From Dillenia suffruticosa (Eukaryota; Streptophyta; Magnoliopsida; Dilleniales; Dilleniaceae), in assembly GCA_033439265.1 (NCBI GenBank), contig JAVTVX010000004.1, forward strand, positions 18,551,701-18,615,700: a stretch of 64,000 bases of DNA, written 5' to 3'. Shown piece by piece: positions 1-12,656 of this stretch. The notes under the pieces were generated by a model. That model searched no databases. It was not told the origin of the DNA and saw only the letters and a program-made list of their open reading frames with translations. The stretch's first letter is position 1. Each line of letters starts with the position of its first letter. Both the position numbers and the translations under genes were made by a program.

Positions 1-11
1 AGGTGAAGAGG

Positions 12-79
<68 letters not shown>

Positions 80-195
80 AAGGGAAAGGGAGAGAGAATT
101 AAGGCTTAAAGCCCTAATTCAATTTGGGGGGAGAGTGCTGCGTTTCACTCCAAAACGTAGCACCTCATCTCTCTGTTTTTTTTTATGGTGTTATA
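1..195 (-). repeat. End of left LTR of element A (partial)
   Basis: This matches the last part of the right LTR at about 7800-7981: a long GA run, then a GAATTAAGGCTT-type palindrome, then a GTGCTGCGTTT hairpin (135-163), ending in GGTGTTATA. The rest of this LTR lies before the window. Confidence 0.9.
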
Positions 196-216
196 TTTTT
201 TAACTCCCTAAAAATA
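196..216 (-). other. Polypurine tract of element A
   Basis: Directly inside the left LTR the plus strand reads TAACTCCCTAAAAATA (201-216), a purine run on the element strand. Its place between the end of the coding region and the 3' LTR is that of the plus-strand primer. Elements B and E have near-identical tracts. Confidence 0.8.
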
Positions 217-234
217 AGTTTTGTTCTCGAAACT

Positions 235-3200
235 AAAAGAGAACTAAACAGCAAACAACTGGGGGTACTGTCTCCTCATAGCCTCCTCGGGCTCCCAGGT
301 TTTCTTCTCGACCTGGTCACTTCTTTATAAAACTCTGACCAATGAAACTTCCTTACTTCACAACTTTATGACATGCCGATCTAGAATAATCATAGGCTGA
401 ACTGGAAGACTGAGGTCCTCTCGTAACTCAATAGGTGGAGGCTCAAGTACATGAGAAAGATCGGCCAAGTACTTCCAGAGTATTGAGACATGGAAAACAT
501 CATGAATACGGGAAAGTTCATCCGGTAGCTCTAACTTGTATACCACACTCCCGCCCCTTTCAAGGATACGGAAGGGCCCAATATATCTAGAGTTCAACTT
601 GTCCCACTGCCTGAACCGTATAACTCCCTTCCCAGTGAGATATCTTCAAGAAAACCATATCTCCCATGGCAAACTCAAGAGGTCGCTACCTATGATTGGC
701 ATATGCCTTCTGTCTGTCCTGAGCGGCTTTCATCCGCTCACGGATGACCTTAACTTTGTCCTTCGTTTGCTCAATCAACTCAACACTACTGAGACATCAC
801 TGTCCGACCTCATCCCAGCATATTGGGGTGCTGCACTTCCTGCCATACAGTGCCTCATACGGAGACATCCCGATACTCGCCTGGTAGCTATGGTTGTATG
901 CAAACTCCGCCAATGGAAGGTGTCGATCCCAGCTACCATGAAAATCAATGACATATGCCCGAAACATATCCTCGAGCGTCTGAATCGTCTTCTCTAACTA
1001 ACAATCTGTCTACAGATGATAGGCCGTACTAAAATTTAGCCTTGTACCCATTGCCTCCTATAACTTGGGTCAAAACCTAGATGTGAATCTAGGATCTCTA
1101 TCTGATACTATCGACACAGGTATTCAATGAAATCTAACAATAGTGTCAATGTAGAGACGTGACAACACTTCCAAAGAGAAATCGGCGCGAATAGCAATGA
1201 AGTGCGCAGAATTCGTAAGTCTATCAACAATCACCCATACGACGTCATGCCGTGCTGAAGTCCGAGGCAGTCCCATCACAAAATCTATCATGATATGTTC
1301 TCACTTCTACTCAGGAATGGAGAGGGGCTACAGTGTACTAGCCGGCCGCTGATGCTCGGCCTTCATCTGCTGGCAAACTAAACACCTAGCCACAAAATCC
1401 ACGATTTCCCGTTTCATGTCGGGCCACCAATAACTATCCCAAATGGTTCGATACATCTTGGTACCACCCGGATGCAATGCATAAGTGGAGGAGTGCGCCT
1501 CCTCGAGTATGGCCTTGCAGAGATCGCTGTCGGCGGGAATGCAAACCCACTCTCTATATACAACTAGTCCGTCATCGCGGACTCGGAAGTCTCCACTCTC
1601 ACCTCTACTGATCTTCTCAAAAATACTCTGGAGCTCTTCATCTAACCCCTGAAGCTCTTTAGTATGATCAAGCAAAATCGGTGTCACCTCAAATCGAGCT
1701 AATAGTGCTCCTTGATCATCACTATTCAAACTGACCCGAGTGTATGGAGTTCCATCAAGCAAGAGAGGTAATCACTCTCTATCATAGTAGAGGGAGAAGA
1801 TGAGGATAATGACTTTCTGCTCAATGTGTCTGTCACCACATTTGCCTTTCCCGGTTGGTAATCAATGATGAGGTCGTAGTCTTTCAATAACTCCAACCAT
1901 CTCCTTTGTCTGAGGTTCAACTCCTGCTGAGTGAACAAATACTTTAGACTTTTTTGATCCGTGAATACCTTACAAATCACCCCATAAAGATAATGCCGTC
2001 ATATCTTCAACGTGAAAACTATGGTTGCCAACTCTAAATCATGTGTCGGGTAGTTAATCTTGTGTTTCTTCAGCTGTCTCGAGGTATATGCAATAACCCA
2101 ACCATCCTGCATCAGAATACAACCCAATCCCTGTCGGCTAGCATCACTTATACTATATATTCCCGACTGCTAGTGGGAAGGGCTAAAATAGAAGCGGATG
2201 TCAACCGTTGTTTGAGTTCCTGAAAACTCGCCTCATAACGGTCATCCCAAACAAACTTTACCCCTTTCGGGTCAATCTAGATAACGGAGCAGCTATTCGG
2301 GAGAATCCCTCTACAAATCTACGATAATACCCGGCCAAACCAAGAAAATTACGAATTTCGGTAACTGTTTGTGGCTGCTCCCATTTCACTATAGCCTCAA
2401 CCTTCCACGGATCAACATAAATACCCTCCACGGAGACGATGTGCCCCAAGAATCCAATTTGTCTCAGCCAAAACTCACATTTCGAGAATTTGGCATATAG
2501 TTGCTTCTCACGGAATATCTGTAATACCACCCGAAGGTGCTGAACATGATCTTCATCACTCCGTGAATATATCAAGATGTCGTCAATGAATACGATGACG
2601 AACCGATCCAAGTAGTCGTGGAAAACTCGGTTTATCAGACTCATAAAAGCAGTTAGGGCATTAGTCAGCCCAAACGGCATGACTAGAAACTCATAATGGC
2701 CGTATCAGGTACGAAAAGCTGTTTTAGGACATTTTCAGCCCGAATTCTCAACTGATGATAACCCAAACGGAGATCAATCTTTGAGAAAACCGTAGCTCCC
2801 TGCAGCTAATCAAACAAATCATCTATACGTGGCAGAGGATATCTGTTTTTTATGGTGGCTTTGTTCAACTGCCTATAGTTCACACAAAGCCGAAATGTAC
2901 CATCTTTCTTCTTTACAAACAGCACTGGAGTACCCCAGGGTGAAGTGCTCGGGCGAATAAATCCCTTATTCAGAAGTTCTTGCAATTGAATCTTAAGCTC
3001 TCTCATTTCTGTAGGCATCATTTTATACGGCGGAATAGAAATAGGATTGGTCTCTGATACTAGATCAATCTTGAAATCGAACTTCTGAACTGGTGGTAAT
3101 CCGGGAAGCTCCTCGGGGAATACCTATGGAAACTCCTACACCACAGGGACATCTTCAAGTTTCGGTCCCTCAACGGTGGTGTCGATAACGTAAGCCAGAT

Positions 3201-3632
3201 AAGCCGCACTACCACGGTGTACCAAATGTCTGGCCTTCATAACAGATATAATACAGTGGGGCAATACTCGTCTCTTGTCCCAGAATACTAACAGTGGCTG
3301 CCCGGACCTCCAAAACTCAACCTCTTTCGTGAAATAATCCACGGAAGCACGGTGTAAACTCAGCCAATCCATCCCTAGGATGGCATCAAAATCCGTGATA
3401 GGGAGTAGAATCAGATTTGCCTCTAATTCCGCCTCCCCAATACCGACCTCACAATCTCTATAGACCGTATCTCGAATGATATACTTGTCAAGAGAAGTGA
3501 CTACTATAATTTCCTCATCAAGTGGCGAGAGAGGTCTACCAGAATGGCGAGCAAACATGTCGCTCACATATGAAAAATTCAACTCGGTATCTTTAAGAAT
3601 ACGGGCGTCGATACCAAATATCCGCATGGTAC
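235..3632 (-). pseudogene. pol region of element A (PR-RT-RH-INT-chromodomain), fossil
   Basis: Read right to left, the region holds: a retropepsin-like segment (3627-3136, ending near ILGMDWL); reverse transcriptase (3021-2258, with [10 protein letters not shown] around the catalytic aspartates and MPFGLTNA before it); RNase H (about 1980-1726); the integrase zinc-binding module with HPGGTKMYRT and CLVCQQMK (about 1500-1370); decayed integrase core; and a chromodomain-like tail (420-235). Family order and motifs are clear. The reading frame is broken many times, so no product is expected. Confidence 0.88.
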
Positions 3633-3794
3633 CTGAAGATAAGAAAAAGATTAAATATATTTAAAATGCGAAAAAATAGACATATTCATATATATATCAA
3701 ACTAGTTATGTTTCTAAAACTTTAACTAGTCAAAATTGTATATCGACATCATGACATCTAAAGGACTACACTGAGGGATCTACGGGAGGATTAC

Positions 3795-5211
3795 CCATAA
3801 TAATATCAGGATTTGTCTGTGCGTCCTCCTGCGTCATCGCAAATACATGAGCCTAAACCCTAAGCTGCTGTCGCGACAATCCTGGCACTATATTACTCCC
3901 GACTGCAGTCCGAGTTGTAAGAGTTGAGTGCGCAGGTGCCCCCTGCTGGCCTGTGCCAGAAGTACCAGTACGCCCCTAAAAAGTCTGTCCTCCTCGACCT
4001 AACTCTGGGCAAGTACTCCAAACGTGACCTGGCTTCCCACACTGGAAGCAAGTGATTGATACTCTACATGCCCCAAAGGTATGGTGACTACTGCATCTAC
4101 GGCAGAAAAACTGTCTTTGTGTAGTAGACTGTGTAGATACACTAGGGGCTGGTGCCCCAAAACCCTGTGATCGAGGTCCTTGTCCTGGTCCTGGTCCTGC
4201 TGGTCTGAAACTAGAAGAACCTCCGGGATATCCAGAACCTCTACCCCTCTTCGAAAACTGTCCACTCTGTGACCAAATCTTCCTCTTCTGGTGACTCTCT
4301 CTCTACCTAGTCTCAGCTCGGACGATCTCCTCTACCCGATACGTTGAATCAATCACCTCTGATAGTGTAAAAGAGGGAGTTGCTGTCATATACTTTCTGA
4401 TACTCAATTGGAGGCCATCTTCAAACTTGAACCTCAGCTGAGCTGGTGTAGCCATGTCGGGGACAAAGGCCGCTAGTCGTCTAAGCTCAGCCTCATATTC
4501 TGAAACTGACCTCATCCCCTAGCGTGAGTGCAGGAGTTCCGTCCTCATCTGGTCTTGCTGGAACGGAGTGAAGTACTTGCGGTCGAACTCTCGTAGAAAG
4601 TCCTCGCACCGTAGGGTCTGTGTAGCATTGTCACGGATAGCCTCCCACTATGAGAAGGCATCTCCATCGAGGAGTCTCTCAGCAACTCTCAATCTGAGCT
4701 CCTCTAACAACCCCAAATCCGTAAGGATCCTACAAATCTTTTTGATCCAGTACGTTGCCGCTACGGCATCACTGGATCCCGAAAAGTCCGTGCATCCGAG
4801 CTGCCGAGACTCTTTCACCAACTGAGTAAGCTCATGGATGCGTCTCAAAGTAACCGATGTCTCATCGATCGGAGTAGAAACAGAAGGGCCGACCACCGAA
4901 GGAGGAATCGGTGTCGTAGGTGCAGGTACGGCTGCAAGCGCGGTCGCTGGAGTCTATAGTGGGGGTGGTGGCATCTATGCCCCATATCTACTGTACCACT
5001 GCTACCACTGCCTTAAGGCATCTAATGGTGGTGGAGGAATCTCGGCTGTAACAGCCGGCGGAGGTGCTGGGGGTGGCACTGGTGAGCGTGCTCGAGTAGA
5101 GGAAGCATCCTCTGGCACTCGTGGAGTCTCGGGTGCCCTAGGTGTACCAGGCACTGAAAAACCCTCAAGTGATACGAATCTAGCATCTCTCCTACCATAT
5201 CTAGATAGCAT
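3795..5211 (-). pseudogene. gag region of element A, fossil
   Basis: On the minus strand there is a retrotransposon gag segment (about 4900-4300, with TDFSGSSDAVAATYW) followed by a zinc-knuckle region (about 4100-4000). It aligns in layout with the intact-looking gag of element B. The likely start is the methionine near 5208 (MLSRYGRR), just after the leader. It is broken into several pieces. Confidence 0.8.
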
Positions 5212-5277
5212 AATTCTATGAAAAGAATACGTTTTTATTAAATAGAAATCAAGAATTAGGGTTAATTGCTCCATAAC

Positions 5278-5293
5278 TAACCCCCTAAAAATA
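5278..5293 (-). other. Second polypurine-tract-like copy in the leader of element A
   Basis: TAACCCCCTAAAAATA matches the 3' polypurine tract of the same element (201-216) at 15 of 16 bases. It lies between the primer site and gag, about 200 bp from the primer site. Element B has the same arrangement. Confidence 0.7.
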
Positions 5294-5490
5294 AATGAAC
5301 TATGATTCAAAACATTCGAATGCGAAGTAATAAGTTAGATGCGTTATGTATCCAACTCCATAAAATAGATGAACTTATATGTCTATGGCAAAGTATGAAA
5401 CTTTAAATGACTGTATGAAACTCTCTAATACATTGATAAATTTTCATATACTTGGGAAAACTTTTATTACTATCATTTCCCTAACCTAGA

Positions 5491-5503
5491 CGCTCTGATA
5501 CTA
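5491..5503 (-). other. Primer binding site of element A (initiator Met tRNA)
   Basis: The plus strand CGCTCTGATACTA is the complement of TGGTATCAGAGC with small changes. This is the usual site for the 3' end of initiator-Met tRNA, eight bases from the LTR edge at 5511. Confidence 0.85.
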
Positions 5504-5510
5504 ATCGAAC

Positions 5511-7824
5511 TATCACGCCCCAAATCGGGATCGTGAACAGCCACCCATTGCCCTGGATGCCGGCTGTATTTTTACAAAAAAATCAGACAGAACTTTCTCA
5601 TAAATCGGAGATCTCCCATGTACAAATAAACCTGTTTAATTTAAAATTATCCTGTAAATAAAATCAAATGCTCATCTCGGCCTCACAATAACCTGCCAAC
5701 CACAGCAAACATCCAGAACAACGCCAGATTATGTAAATTACCAACAATCCTAGCCACAAACCTCTACTGTCATGCCCAACTAGAGTATGAGCAGCCGCCA
5801 GACCGAGCGGATCTAAATTTTTCCTTATATACAATAATTTTCCCAAGAAACATTCAAATACGTATAATCGCCTCAATACAAATGAACTATGAGAGTTTCA
5901 CAATCAAATATACATATATTATACAGTCATCCCAAAATAAGTACACGGCCAATTATGAACCTAAATGTCAAGATCTCGCAGGGTCGAAATAAAATAAAGA
6001 TTTCATATTTCTATTTGAAGTAAATCTCACCGTCGTGAATACCAAATCCGCTCTATAGTCTGTAACGTCACTCTATCACAACAAACCTATCTGAGGAGGG
6101 AAAAAAGACGGGTGAGTATCATGGGAAGATACACAGTGAGTAAGGGGGTTAATATCAAGCATAAATAGTGTGGGTGAACTATTGGAGTGTCAAATAATAT
6201 CATTCGAAATAAAAATTTACATTTCGCAGCAAAACATGATATATTTAGCAATTTGAAATCATTTAATTAATCACATGATAACAAGCATGTATGCATCCAT
6301 TTAAAATCAAGTAATATCAGAGCGAACCAAAAATGATCCTGGCAAAGATCTACCATGACCAAGTACAGGCGCATTGAGGGTTTTATTATGCATAGACTTT
6401 AAAACGCTCTCTACCCCAACGTTGGCCATGAGTTCGCTGGGGCTAGCTCATCATCATGTATAGGACCCCGCCCGGTACTAGACAGCGGCGTTACACACGT
6501 CTTCCCCCTACGTGGGTTCAACCGGTCTCGCCTATAGCCATTAGACATATGACATTTGGGGATACCTCCTACAGAAGCGAATCCGGGCAACCCGGTGCCT
6601 CTACAAACGCCCTTCGTAGTTACGGAATCAATCAATATCATTATCGTAGTATCACAAGGGCATAACGTCCCAGGGCACAACGTCCCACAAGTAAAATCAT
6701 ATCATCGCATAGCCAGTGGGCATCCAACCCACATAGTTCATCAAAGCATTTCAAATTTGCGTGCCAATACGTTTTATCAAATCATTTCAAAACAGCATAT
6801 CAATGCAATGGTAGAAAAGAAAATTATCAATTTTTAAGCAATGGCACAATTTTTTTTTTCATTTAAACCATGGATGCATAGTCATCGTAAACATAATTTA
6901 AGACACTCTAATAATCACAAAACAGATTTGAAATTTAATATCATACGTCAAATCAATATATATCAAATCATTTCTAAATTCTCGTTTCATCAAATTTCGA
7001 ATCATTTGGCTCACCAATGATCAAATTTCCAATATTTCTCATTGTCTCTAATTTTTCTCGAATTTAACACATTTCTGAATAGATATATAACTTCTGATTT
7101 TAAATTCAACATAAAATCAACAAAGTTTATTCAAACTTTGAAGTGAATGTTTTTCTCTCACCTAGGGTTCCTCGGGTTTCTCAGATTTCAAATCTAGCTG
7201 TCATTCGCCCGTCGGATTGATTTAAAACCTGTAATATTTCTAAATTTGAACGATATTAGCAACAACTAAATTTCTAATACCAAACTCTAGAATTTCAACC
7301 AAATCATAGTCGTTACCTGCAGTGAAGATGCAGGTGAGCTCTCGAAGGGGAAAGCCGGTTGCGGGCTCGCAGGCCGTCGCAAGCTCGCGGGCCGGCGGCT
7401 AACCTGCTGGTGGGCTCGCAGGCTGGGGCACGCGGGCTGGCGCGCTCACGGGTTGGGGTGCACGGGCTAGCGCGCTCCCGGGATAGGGCTCGTGCTCACG
7501 CGCTAGAGCAGGAGCGCGCGCTCGCGACAGGATCGTGCACTGTGAGGTGCGCTCTCTCGCGCAGTAGGTCGCGCACTGTGCTCGCGCAAAGGGTCCCTCT
7601 GGAGCTCGTGCAGAGAAAGAAGGCTCTGCTAGCGGGAGATCGCGTGCTGGGCTCACGCGAGGAGGATCGCGCTGCAGGCTGGCGCTCGCTAGCTGAGACG
7701 CGCGCTCGTGGGAGGAGGATCGAGCTCGCGGGGAGGATGCGGTCTCGGGGGGGCTGCAGCGGTGGAGAGAGGGAGAGGCGGCGATGGGGAAGGAGGGTGA
7801 AGCGGCCGCGGGAAGGAGAAGAGG

Positions 7825-7874
<50 letters not shown>

Positions 7875-7981
7875 AAGGGAGAGAGAATTAGGGCTTAAAG
7901 CCCTAATTCAATTTGGGGGGAAAGTGCTGCGTTTCACTCCAAAACGCAGCACCTCCTCTCTCTTTTTTTTATGGTGTTACA
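5511..7981 (-). repeat. Right LTR of element A (LTR family 1)
   Basis: It starts TATCACGCCCC and ends GGTGTTACA. The same LTR occurs as solo copies at 26664-29105, 33575-36209 and 56813-59276. Features in order: U5-like start; a core with two GGGCATAACGTCCCA-type repeats (6658-6687); a GC-rich block (7340-7760); a GA run (7827-7870); and two palindromes (7885-7909 and 7924-7952). Open frames in the GC-rich block are by-products of composition. Confidence 0.92.
7885..7952. repeat. Two adjacent palindromes at the U3 edge of LTR family 1
   Basis: First, GAATTAGGGCT and AGCCCTAATTC are 11-bp perfect inverted arms separated by 3 bases. Second, GTGCTGCGTTT and AAACGCAGCAC are 11-bp perfect arms separated by 7 bases (7924-7952). 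Both lie within 100 bp of the LTR terminus, next to the GA run. Confidence 0.85.
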
Positions 7982-10456
7982 AACGTGACTCCACTTCCTA
8001 GAACCTATAGGAGACACTTTAAAAATTTTTTGAAAATCAAAACTTTAAAATAATTGAAAACAATTAAGAACATTTAAACATATTTGAAAACATTTGAAAA
8101 TTTCTTAAAATTTTTCAAAACAAGAGTCTAATCTCTGATACCAATAAAATTATCACGTCCCGACTCTCAGATCGAGCACGCGACAACTATCGTGTTATCT
8201 CAAAATACATGTGAACCTAACCTGCATACTAAAATACCGTAAACATTCATCGATATCCATCCACTTTTTCAAAAATAATTCAATATTTTAAACAAATCAA
8301 CATGCATTCATCACACAGCAAAAAGACCAACCCAGTCCGTCCCTATTCAAAATATGCATGCATAGGGTCAACCCGACCATTCAAATCTAAATACATATAC
8401 AAGGTCAACCCAGTCATTCCAATCAAATCACAAAATATAAAATAAATCCATATTCAAGGGATCCATATAAAATACCACTAAAAACAGTTCTCAAGTAAAT
8501 TTCAAAAAAGAAAAGTAAAGATTTTCAAGATAAATTATATAATTCTTGCAAAAATAAATAAATAAATAAAAATACGAAACTTAATAAGTTTCCAAAAGGA
8601 TTTATACAAAAATACCTTCATGGGGTCCATCTAAAATCTTCAAAAAAAAATATTAGGACAACTAATATCCTCAATGATTCCTTTGAGATGATCTTATTTC
8701 GTGGTATTAATACTATCCATACCTTGACCTAAAATTTCTCTGTGGAAAATTTAAAATAAGGGGGATGAGTATACAATAATACCGAATAAGTGGAGTGATA
8801 AGTTATGACAAGAAAAGAAGGGTGATTGTAGACATATCAAATATAATTTCAAATCATTATCCTTATATCCATAAATTCTATAGTTCCATACCAAACATCA
8901 AGTTCAAGTGAATTTAAGTAAATCATGAAAAATAAAATTTATGTATCCTTTTTACATTTATATTTTTTGCCAAAATTCATGAGGTTGCCAAAATCATAAC
9001 TTCCGACAATGGTCTACCACGACCAAGGGCAGAACCGTCAAAAGTTTTTATATTTTTTCAACTCACAAATACACCAAACTTTGGCGTTGGCTCGGGCATC
9101 CCTTGGTGTGCTACCAAGCTAATCCAAGAAATAATAATAATGGTTTTGAAAATATCTCTCGAGAGTGGCTATCTCTCAACGCAAACACCCCCGACCACGT
9201 TGCTCCGTTAAGCCATACTGTAGCCATTAGATCATGCATTCAAATACCATTTCACAAATATCATAGCATATACCAAAAGGTGCCATAATCATTCAAATAT
9301 TTCTCAAATCACAAGTTCAATGCAAACATATTCAATATAAATTAATAAATATGAAGCATTATTTCAATAAAATATTTGAATGTATTTTTCATTCAAAATT
9401 CTCTTTTAAGACACTTTACAATCATAAACTAATTTATAAATCAATTTAAAAAATATTTACAAAATCGAATAAAATATTTTCTCATTCAAAATCATAATCA
9501 TGTGTCTACTCATCTCTTGAAAAGGTAATCACTCCTAATCTAAGTCCAAATCAATGATTTTCTCCTCTTTAGATCTCAATTGTCTTAAACCTAAAACAAT
9601 ATACATACATTTATCACTTAATCATAAACTAAAACTAAAAAAATCAATATTCTCCTCCCAATCCAAACTCCAATTTTCCCAAATTCTCCAATCTATCATT
9701 TAATTTATAAAATCATATCACCAATTTAGGGAAATAATTTCCCTTTCAACATCTTTTCAAATTTTAACATTATAAATACTCTAAATTTAAAATCCTAAAT
9801 TTTTTTTTTCAATCTCAATATAAAGTTTAGATATTAGAAAAATACACTTAAATTTAGGATAAAAGAATGAAAATTACATTACTTAAATCACCAATTTTAT
9901 CTTTTGGTCACGTCACCTTCAAACCTAATTTTTCTCTCTACAAAACCCTAAATCTCAATATAAATCCAAAGTTTATGCAAAAATAATAAAAACGCAAGTT
10001 TAGAAATGAGTATTATCTCTATTGAAACCATTAATTTCATCTCTTGTTGAGTCACTCTAAGCCCAAGGTTTTTCTCTCTATAGGAAAATTTAAATTTTTC
10101 TCTCCAGAACCACAATACATCAAGTTTGTTTGAGAATTTGAGAATCTAGATGTGTGGGTTACATCAAGTTTGTTTGAGAATTTGAAAGTCTAGATGTGTG
10201 GGTTTTTACTTGATCTTGATCTTGAAGCAAGCAAAGAGAATGGGGGAGAGAGAGGAAGCCGTGAGGGAGAGAGGTGAGCTTCGTGAGTAAGAGGAAAGGT
10301 GAGGGAGAGAAAGAGAATGAGAAAAAAATAAAATGGGAGTGGGAGTGGGTCTCGAGTGAGGAGAGAAAAGTGGGGAGAAGAGAGAATGAAATGTTTCTTT
10401 GACTTTTCTTTTGTCATCTTTTTTTTTTCTTTTTTTTTGTCTTTTTCATTATTACA
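7982..10456 (-). mobile_element. Remnant of chromovirus C: leader, primer site and LTR, fossil
   Basis: From 7982 to 8131 is AT-rich leader like that of element B. TCTCTGATACCA (8132-8143) is the initiator-Met primer site. The LTR begins TATCACGTCCCG at 8151 and ends ATTACA at 10456 (about 2.3 kb). The LTR shares its mid-section with the other chromovirus LTRs (9080-9200, TTGGCGTTGGCTCG). The rest of the element would lie left of element A, which interrupts it at 7982, and is not in the window. Confidence 0.8.
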
Positions 10457-12515
10457 TTATGAATATATTAAATAATTATTTCAAAATCATATTACTGTAT
10501 TTATAAAAATTCAAGATTTATTATCAAATATAAAATTTTTTAAATACAATTCAATATTCATAATAAACAAATCATATACATCCAATCATATTCATAACTT
10601 TTCTAAAATCATGGGATTACAAAAATCAAAACTCCCAACAATGGTTTACCGTGACCAAGAGCGAAACCGCTAAGAGTTTTCATAATTTTCTAACTTATAA
10701 ATACCCCCAACCTTGACGTTGATTCAAACCTCCCTTAGGATGCTACCAAGAGAGTCCGAAAAATAATATAATGGCTTTGGAAATGACTATAGCCATAAGA
10801 GCATGTATTCAAATACCATTTCATAACTCTCATAATATATATCAAAATGTGTCATAATCATTCAAACATTTTTTTAATCATGAATTCAATACTAACATGT
10901 TCAATATAAATTAAAAAAAAATATATGGTATATTATTTTAAAAAAATATTTGGATACATTTTTCATTCTAAATTCCCTTTTAAAACACTTCACAATCACA
11001 AACTAATTTATAAATCAATTTTTAAAATATTTACAAAATTAAATAAAATATTTTCTCATTCAAAATCATAATTATACATCTCTTCGTCTCTTAGGAGATA
11101 ATTACTCTCAATTCAAGTTCAAATCAATTATATTCTCCTCCTTAAATTTCAATTGTCTTAAATCTAAAACGATACAACAACAACAAATAACAAACTAAGT
11201 CTTAATACCAATAATCTGAAATTGATCATTTGAGAGATAAATTTAGAAATGATTAAAAAGGAAAAAATAAATAAATCAAAAATAAATAAATAAATAAATA
11301 TATATATATATATATATTTAAGTCTAAAATATGTTAGTTTAATTTGTACGGATTCTTTTACACCACTCATTTCTATCTAATGTCATTTTCTTATCTAAAT
11401 TCTTAATTATCATATTTTTACGAATAATTTGCATTCAAGTTTTCAGCGATCTATTTATACATTTTATTATATCTCTTATATTTAAATTCTCAAATCTCTT
11501 AACCGGTAAGTATTTGGGTCTTCTTTGCACATACCCAAACCACCTCAAATGATATTCTCGCATCTTATGCACAATTGAACTAACTCTCAAATTGTTACGA
11601 ATCTATTTATTTCTAATTTTATCTTTTTTAGTTTTATCACACATTCACCTAAATTTTTTCATTTCTATTATGGTCATTTTTTGTTTTTATTATTATTTAA
11701 TAGCATAACACTCAAAACTATACAATAGTACAGATCTAACCGGGTTCTATAGTACTTTCCTTTAAATCTAAGACAACATGCATACATTTATCAGTTAATC
11801 ACAAACTAATATTAAGGAAAATCAATATTCTCCTGACAATTCAAACTTCAATTTTCTCAAATTTACCAATCCATCATCTAATTTCATCAAACCACATCAC
11901 CAACCTATGGAAATAATTTTTCTTTCAAAATTTTCTCAAATTTTAACATTATATATACTTTAGTTCTAAACCCCTATACTTTATTTTTCTAATCTCAATA
12001 TAAAATTTATATATTAGTAAAATGCACTCAAATTTAAAATAAAAGAAGGAAAATTACCTTATTTGAACCATCAATTTTGTCTCTTGGTCACTTCATCTTC
12101 AAACCCTAAATTTTTTCTTTCTACAAAATCTCAAATCTCAACATAAATTCAAAATTTATACAAAAATAATTAAAATTCAAGTTTGAAAAAGAGTATCATC
12201 TCTATTGAAACTACAAATTTTCATCTATTGTTAAGCCACTTCTAAATCTTGATTTTTCTCTCTACAAAACTTGAATCTTCCTCCAAACTTAACTTTTTAG
12301 GGATTTGTTTGAAACTTAGAGTTCAAATACATGGGTATTTGATCAAATTGGAGGGAGAGAAGAGAGGGGCAGGGAGAGCCGGGAGAGTGAGAGAATGAGA
12401 GAGGGGTGGGGGTGAGGGGTGGGTCTCGAGTGAGAGGGGAGAAAAGTGGGGGAAAGAGAAAGAATGGTTTTTTATTTTTGACTCTTGTCTCTTTCTTTTT
12501 TTTTTCGTTATTACA
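10457..12515 (-). repeat. Truncated LTR related to LTR C, fossil
   Basis: This repeats the latter two thirds of LTR C with clear divergence. Compare ATGGTTTACCGTGACCAAG near 10640 with the match near 9010, and the GA-rich ending plus TTACA at 12511-12515. The beginning of the LTR is missing, which fits element C having inserted into it. A LINE tail (11171-11759) interrupts it. Confidence 0.7.
11171..11759 (-). mobile_element. RTE-type LINE, 5'-truncated 3' end
   Basis: On the minus strand the reading includes LYSFECYAIK (family consensus YGTECWAIK) and then MREYHLRWFGYVQRRPK, a signature of the reverse transcriptase C-terminus of plant RTE-clade LINEs. The 3' end carries a TTGTTGTTGT tail, typical of that clade. 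The flanks CTTAAATCTAAAAC (11157-11170) and CTTTAAATCTAAGAC (11760-11774) look like a target-site duplication. The uninterrupted homologous site is seen in LTR C near 9588. Only about 590 bp remain, as expected for 5' truncation on insertion. Confidence 0.8.
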
Positions 12516-12617
12516 AATAACATCTATACATTATCACAAATCCAATTTATCATCCATTTCACCTTTCTCTGTCATGAAAACCTTTATCTTGACCTATCCG
12601 CCATTAATACCGGTGAC

Positions 12618-12656
<39 letters not shown>

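Larger units (their letters stand above)
1..7981 (-). mobile_element. Ty3/Gypsy chromovirus A (Tekay/Del-like), fossil
   Basis: A minus-strand LTR retrotransposon with the order gag, protease, reverse transcriptase, RNase H, integrase and chromodomain-like tail, which is the chromovirus order. The right LTR (5' in element sense) is complete at about 2.47 kb. The left LTR is cut by the window edge. A primer site for initiator-Met tRNA lies next to the right LTR and a polypurine tract next to the left one. The coding region is broken, with roughly a dozen breaks. The overlapping parts of the two LTRs differ at a handful of positions outside the GA run, so the insertion is moderately old. It lies in the leader of element C. 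Clade placement rests on LTR length and the chromodomain and is an inference. Confidence 0.9.

Noticed and set aside
7359-7898. Open frame of 179 codons rich in Arg, Ala and Glu
   Set aside because: It lies in the GC-rich block and GA run of LTR family 1, and open frames occur there on both strands. The composition is that of the repeat.
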